64,000 bases of DNA from Actinobacteria bacterium OV320 (GTDB taxonomy: Bacteria > Actinomycetota > Actinomycetes > Streptomycetales > Streptomycetaceae), in contig LJCX01000026.1 in assembly GCA_001298545.1 (NCBI GenBank), positions 1-64,000 of the forward strand, in the 5' to 3' direction. A program made the position numbers and the translations under genes. Below are positions 60,682 to 64,000 of this stretch, in pieces. Numbering within the stretch: position 1 is the first letter of the stretch; each line of letters starts with the position of its first letter. The notes beneath the pieces are model-generated. The model saw only the letters and a program-made list of their open reading frames with translations. It was not told where the DNA came from and searched no databases.

Positions 60682-60861
60682 TCAGGCCGCCTTGACGACC
60701 TCGCCGCGGATCGCGATGGCCCACTCCACGACCAGCAGCTCGTACTCCTCCCGCTCCTGGGCGGAGAGCGAACCGCCCGCGCGCAGCCAAAGGGCCCGGA
60801 TCCGCTCATTTAACTCGGCAGCGGACCGCACGGAACCAGAGGGCACAGAGTTGGGGGACAT
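60682..60861 (-). CDS. small 59-residue protein with a TTA codon
   Basis: The reverse strand reads MSPNSVPSGSVRSAAELNER, then a helical part ending AIRGEVVKAA, and stops at TGA. Residue 17 (Leu, in AEL) is TTA, read by the rare bldA tRNA in Streptomyces, so translation would depend on development. Composition and frame are Streptomyces-like. It has no clear ribosome site. It is too short to assign a family, but the acidic helix-rich sequence (SAQEREEYELLVVEWA) is consistent with a real small protein. It lies 161 bp upstream of the YihY gene on the same strand. Confidence 0.65.
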   Translation of the reverse strand: MSPNSVPSGSVRSAAELNERIRALWLRAGGSLSAQEREEYELLVVEWAIAIRGEVVKAA

Positions 60862-61031
60862 GAGGCAAGCCTAGGCGCAAGCACTGACACTGCGCTACCG
60901 GACGGCTACGCGCGCGGTTATGGGCTTGGTCACGGCTGATCGATCAACTCCGTTGGCCACCCGGCCGGTTCGGACGGGAAGGCCGATCCGTGCGGCGGCG
61001 CGCAGCCCCGGGGGGAGTGGAGCGGTGCCGG

Positions 61032-61907
61032 TCAGCCCGCCGACTCCGCCGCGTGCGGGCTCAGTGAACCCGTCGCGACCAGGGCGATGATCACGATGCC
61101 GAGTACGACGCGGTAGTAGACGAACGGCATGAAGGACTTGGTGCTGATGAACTTCATGAACCAGGCGATGACCACGTATCCGGACACGAAGGCGATCACC
61201 GTCGCGAACATCGTCGGCCCCCACGCCACGTGACCGCCCTCGACCGCGTCCTTCAACTCGAAGACACCGGAGGCCAGTACGGCCGGAATGGCCAGCAGGA
61301 AGGAGTAGCGGGCCGCGGACTCGCGCTTGTAGCCCATGAACAGGCCGCCGCTGATGGTGGCGCCGGAACGCGAGACGCCGGGGATGAGCGCGCAGGCCTG
61401 GCAGAGGCCGAAGATCAGGCCGTCCTTGACGCCCAGGTTCTCCAGGTTCTTGCGCTGCTTGGGCGCGCGGTGCTTCCCGCCGGATTCGTCGCGGGCCGCC
61501 AGTCGGTCGGCGATGCCGATCACGATGCCGACGACGACGAGCATCGTGGCGGTGATCCGCAGGTCGCGGAACGGGCCCTCGATCTGGTCCTTGAGCGTCA
61601 CGCCCAGCACGCCGATCGGGATCGAGCCGACGATCACCAGCCAGCCCATCTGGGCGTCGTGGTCCTTGCGCAGCGTCTTGTTGAACAGCGATCGGCTCCA
61701 CGCCGAGATGATCCGGCCGATGTCCTTGCGGAAGTAGATCAGCACCGCGGCTTCCGTGCCGATCTGCGTGATCGCCGTGAAGGCGGCGCCGGGGTCCTTC
61801 CAGCCGGAGAACGCCGCGGTCAGCCGCAGGTGCGCGCTGGAGGAGACGGGGAGGAACTCGGTCAGCCCCTGGACGAGTCCGAGGATGAGGGATTCAAACC
61901 AAGACAT
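61032..61907 (-). CDS. uppP: undecaprenyl-diphosphatase
   Basis: A 291-residue membrane phosphatase of the BacA/UppP family, which recycles undecaprenyl phosphate for cell-wall and glycan synthesis. QGLTEFLPVSSSAH and PGVSRSGAT are the two active-site motifs; about eight helices are visible. It has a longer middle loop (about residues 130-155, basic) than the E. coli enzyme. ATG 61907 begins MSWFESLILG. The family gives bacitracin resistance when overproduced. Confidence 0.95.
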   Translation of the reverse strand: MSWFESLILGLVQGLTEFLPVSSSAHLRLTAAFSGWKDPGAAFTAITQIGTEAAVLIYFRKDIGRIISAWSRSLFNKTLRKDHDAQMGWLVIVGSIPIGVLGVTLKDQIEGPFRDLRITATMLVVVGIVIGIADRLAARDESGGKHRAPKQRKNLENLGVKDGLIFGLCQACALIPGVSRSGATISGGLFMGYKRESAARYSFLLAIPAVLASGVFELKDAVEGGHVAWGPTMFATVIAFVSGYVVIAWFMKFISTKSFMPFVYYRVVLGIVIIALVATGSLSPHAAESAG

Positions 61908-62334
61908 GAGGTTACGGAGTCCAAGTGCCGATCGGAGAGGGCGACGGCGACGGTCGGCCCGTCGCGCGCGATGATCAGGTGATCAGGTGTGTGCCGGGGG
62001 GAAGCGTAGCGTTCCCGGGTGACAGGCCCGGCACCGGGGTTTCGCAGGCGCCGCGTGAGCTCCCGCACCGACGGCTCTCCTCCCCTCCTCGCGAGCTACA
62101 GAAATCCCTCACGCGACGCGCACGCGCCCGCCCCCGCCGCACCCGCCCGCAGGCGGCTCACGTGCGGATCGATACGCCGCGGAGGTGTCCCCATGGTTGA
62201 CCGGCCGCCCGGCCGCCGCATACGTTGCTGCCGATGGGAAAGCGCTTGCTGTGTGCAGGTACTGCACGCTTCCCCCTCGGTTGCTGGCCCGCCCGGTCGT
62301 TCGGCCGTACGTCGGAGGAGTGCTGATCACGCCC
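61908..62334. promoter_or_regulatory. divergent spacer with a LacI-type operator
   Basis: 427 bp between uppP and the second MocA-type gene, with no gene seen. It contains the direct repeat TGATCAGG (61974-61981 and following), and at 62236-62251 GGGAAAGCGCTTGCTG with the perfect palindrome AAGCGCTT (62240-62247), the classic LacI-family shape. Confidence 0.65.
62236..62251 (+). promoter_or_regulatory. LacI-family operator
   Basis: GGGAAAGCGCTTGCTG contains the palindrome AAGCGCTT and the GAAA arm typical of LacI sites (like GAAAGCGCTTTC). It lies about 85-100 bp before the start of the MocA-type gene. No LacI gene remains in the window; it may lie to the right. Confidence 0.7.
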
Positions 62335-63588
62335 ATGCCCCCATCCACTCCGCTGCCTGCGCTCGCCGGCCGCCGCGTCCGGGCCGCCATCGTCGGTATC
62401 GGCGCGATCGGGCGCGGCTCCCATCTGCCCGCACTCCAGCAGCTCGCCGCCGAGGGCGAGGCCGAGGTCGTGGCGGCCGTTGACATCGATGCCACCGCCG
62501 TCGAGGCCTTCTGCGCGGAGAGCGGGGTTCCGCACGCCTACACCGACCTGGAGCGGATGCTGGCGGAGCAGCGCCCCGACCTGGTGACCATCTGCACCCC
62601 GCCGACCCTGCACCGCGAGCAGAGCGTCGCGGCGCTGCGGGCAGGCGCCTGGGTGTGGTGCGAGAAGCCGCCGGTGCCCACCCTCGCCGACTACGACGCC
62701 GTGCAGGCGGAGGAGGGCGCGGCGGCGGGGCCGTACTCCTCGATCGTCTTCCAGCACCGTTTCGGATCCGGGACCCGGCATGTCGGGCGGCTGCTCGCCG
62801 AGCAGGCCCTCGGGCGGCCGCTGGTCGCGCACTGCCAGACCACCTGGTACCGCGACACCGCCTACTACGCCGTGCCCTGGCGCGGGCGCTGGCAGACCGA
62901 GGGCGGCGGCCCGGCGATGGGCCACGGCATCCACCAGATGGACCTGCTGCTCGACCTTCTCGGCCCGTGGAGCGAGGTGCGCGCGATGGCCGGCCGGCTC
63001 GTGCACGACGTGGAGACGGAGGACGTGTCCACCGCCCTGGTCCGCTTCGAGAGCGGGGCCATGGCGACGGTCGTCAACAGTGTCCTGAGTCCCGACGAGG
63101 TCAGCCGGATCCGTATCGACTGCGAGCGCGCCACCGTCGAACTCACCCACCTCTACGGCCACTCCAACGCCAACTGGCACATCACGCCCGCCCCGGACGT
63201 CCCCGGCGACCTGGCGGCGGCCTGGCAGGACTTCGGCGCGGACGTCCCCAGCTCGCACCTGGCGCAGCTGCGCGAGCTGGTGGCGAGCATGCGCGCGGGC
63301 CGCCGGCCGCGCAGCAGCGGCGCGGACGGGCGCACCAGCCTGGAGCTGATCAGCGCGCTGTACAAGTCGGCGTTCACCGACACGACGGTGCGACGGGGCG
63401 AGATCGGGCCGGGTGACCCGTACTACACGGCCCTGCACGGCGGCGCCCCCGGCTGGGCGCCGGCCACGGTCGCGATGAGGACGGCGACCGAGACGGGTAC
63501 GGGTACGGGTCCTGGGACGCATACGGGTACGGGGACGGGGACAGGGACGAACGCGAGCGCGGCGTCGGACGCGGGGGTGCCGGCGTGA
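62335..63588 (+). CDS. Gfo/Idh/MocA-family oxidoreductase (second)
   Basis: A 417-residue NAD(P)-dependent oxidoreductase: AAIVGIGAIGRGSHLPAL opens the nucleotide fold, WCEKPPVPTLADYD is the catalytic-lysine motif (EKP), and HGIHQMDLLLDLLG follows. The C-terminus has a Thr/Gly-rich tail (repeats of TG from about residue 380). ATG 62335 was chosen, with GTG 62320 as an alternative; GGAGGAG lies 14 bases before the ATG, a long spacing. Its stop overlaps the start of the next gene (GTGA), so the two are coupled. A sugar or polyol substrate is probable. Confidence 0.87.
   Translation: MPPSTPLPALAGRRVRAAIVGIGAIGRGSHLPALQQLAAEGEAEVVAAVDIDATAVEAFCAESGVPHAYTDLERMLAEQRPDLVTICTPPTLHREQSVAALRAGAWVWCEKPPVPTLADYDAVQAEEGAAAGPYSSIVFQHRFGSGTRHVGRLLAEQALGRPLVAHCQTTWYRDTAYYAVPWRGRWQTEGGGPAMGHGIHQMDLLLDLLGPWSEVRAMAGRLVHDVETEDVSTALVRFESGAMATVVNSVLSPDEVSRIRIDCERATVELTHLYGHSNANWHITPAPDVPGDLAAAWQDFGADVPSSHLAQLRELVASMRAGRRPRSSGADGRTSLELISALYKSAFTDTTVRRGEIGPGDPYYTALHGGAPGWAPATVAMRTATETGTGTGPGTHTGTGTGTGTNASAASDAGVPA
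63495..63560. repeat. ACGGGT hexanucleotide repeat coding Thr-Gly
   Basis: ACGGGTACGGGTACGGGT and related copies, in frame, encode a (Thr-Gly)n tail at the end of the MocA-type protein. The tail is probably variable in length between strains. Confidence 0.8.
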
Positions 63589-64000
63589 CCGGCGACCTGC
63601 GGCTCGTGCACGCGCACGGCGACCGGGTCACGGTGACCGACCCCGCCACCGGCGTCGAGCTGCTCGCCTACGTCTACCGGCCCGAGGCGGCGTGGGAGGC
63701 GCCGAGGCCGTACATCCACCCGCTGCGGACCCTCGCCGGTGACGTCGTCACCGACTACCGGCCCAACGACCACCGCTGGCACAAGGGGCTGTCGCTGACC
63801 GCCTCGCACCTCTCGGGCGCCAACCTGTGGGGCGGCAACTCGTATGTGCACGGCGAGGGGTATCTCGAACTCCCCGAGCGGGTCGGTTCGATGGCGCACG
63901 TCGGCTTCGACGAGGTGTCGGTGGCCGGCGGCCGGGCGGTCATCGCCGAGCGGCTGACCTGGCATCCGCACGGCGGCGAGCTGTGGGCGCAGGAGGCGCG
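63585..64000 (+). CDS. DUF6807/PmoA-type protein, partial
   Basis: The frame opens at GTG 63585 and has no stop to the edge, so the 3' part is missing. The 138 visible residues (VTDPATGVELLAYVYRP, YIHPLRTLAGDVVTDYRPND, HRWHKGLSL, GANLWGGNSYVHGEG) match the PmoA/DUF6807 family, beta-rich proteins often next to Gfo/Idh/MocA genes and sugar regulators. The overlap with the preceding stop implies coupling. A role in sugar breakdown is inferred from context. Confidence 0.85.
   Translation, partial: MTGDLRLVHAHGDRVTVTDPATGVELLAYVYRPEAAWEAPRPYIHPLRTLAGDVVTDYRPNDHRWHKGLSLTASHLSGANLWGGNSYVHGEGYLELPERVGSMAHVGFDEVSVAGGRAVIAERLTWHPHGGELWAQEA

Overview
This window is chromosomal DNA of a Streptomyces-type actinomycete. 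The evidence is very high GC with strong third-position GC, a typical actinobacterial 5S rRNA at the left edge, frequent GTG starts, many four-base stop/start overlaps, one rare TTA codon, and gene families and intergenic repeats characteristic of Streptomyces. I see no phage, conjugative element, insertion sequence, CRISPR array or tRNA.

Left part (1-14.6 kb): the end of an rRNA operon is followed by a core actinobacterial block. It holds a CDP-alcohol phosphatidyltransferase, a mannose-1-phosphate guanylyltransferase fused to a decayed phosphomannomutase-like domain, a DUF881 / small-basic-protein / DUF881 operon, a GarA-like FHA protein, a MerR regulator (FtsR-like), a bifunctional-nuclease-family protein, a second MerR regulator, dinB, a nucleotidyltransferase, a PRC-barrel protein, and gcvP behind a tandem glycine riboswitch. 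The order follows Mycobacterium tuberculosis pgsA2-Rv1832, except that gcvH is missing. A palindromic repeat sits in frame in the second MerR gene.

14.6-23 kb: a two-domain molybdate-binding (Mop/TOBE) protein, a large APC-type permease with a soluble tail, then a xylan-utilisation cluster. The cluster has a Tat lipoprotein sugar-binding protein, two permeases, a GH10 xylanase and a LacI regulator, has no ATPase gene, and carries related candidate operators at both ends.

23-40 kb: Streptomyces small and hypothetical proteins, a glutamate-cysteine-ligase-like enzyme, a substrate-binding/VWA fusion, a CPBP protease, a PhzF-like protein, a MalT-like LuxR regulator, a run of small membrane proteins (HdeD, SHOCT, DUF7144 types), a class II glutamine amidotransferase, an SDR, a PadR regulator with a clear operator, and an SRPBCC protein. 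Gene ends here carry tandem arrays with a 9-bp period, some repeating the stop codon in frame, and two spacers carry arrays of about 38 bp.

40-51.5 kb: a Clp-N protein, two DMT exporters, flavin-reductase-like (PPOX) proteins with a divergent MocR regulator, a LysR regulator, an isochorismatase-fold protein that has lost its triad, a Rieske lipoprotein, a HipA-like kinase coupled to a DUF3037 protein, and two SDR reductases.

51.5-64 kb: an orphan family-5 solute-binding lipoprotein, ung, small hypotheticals, a DUF664 remnant, a Gfo/Idh/MocA oxidoreductase overlapping lnt tail to tail, SnoaL-like and GNAT proteins, a YihY/BrkB membrane protein, a 59-residue ORF with a TTA codon, uppP, and at the right edge a second Gfo/Idh/MocA gene coupled to a DUF6807/PmoA-type gene under a LacI-type operator. 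The candidates most worth following are the HipA-like/DUF3037 pair, the stop-codon repeat arrays and the degenerate enzymes.
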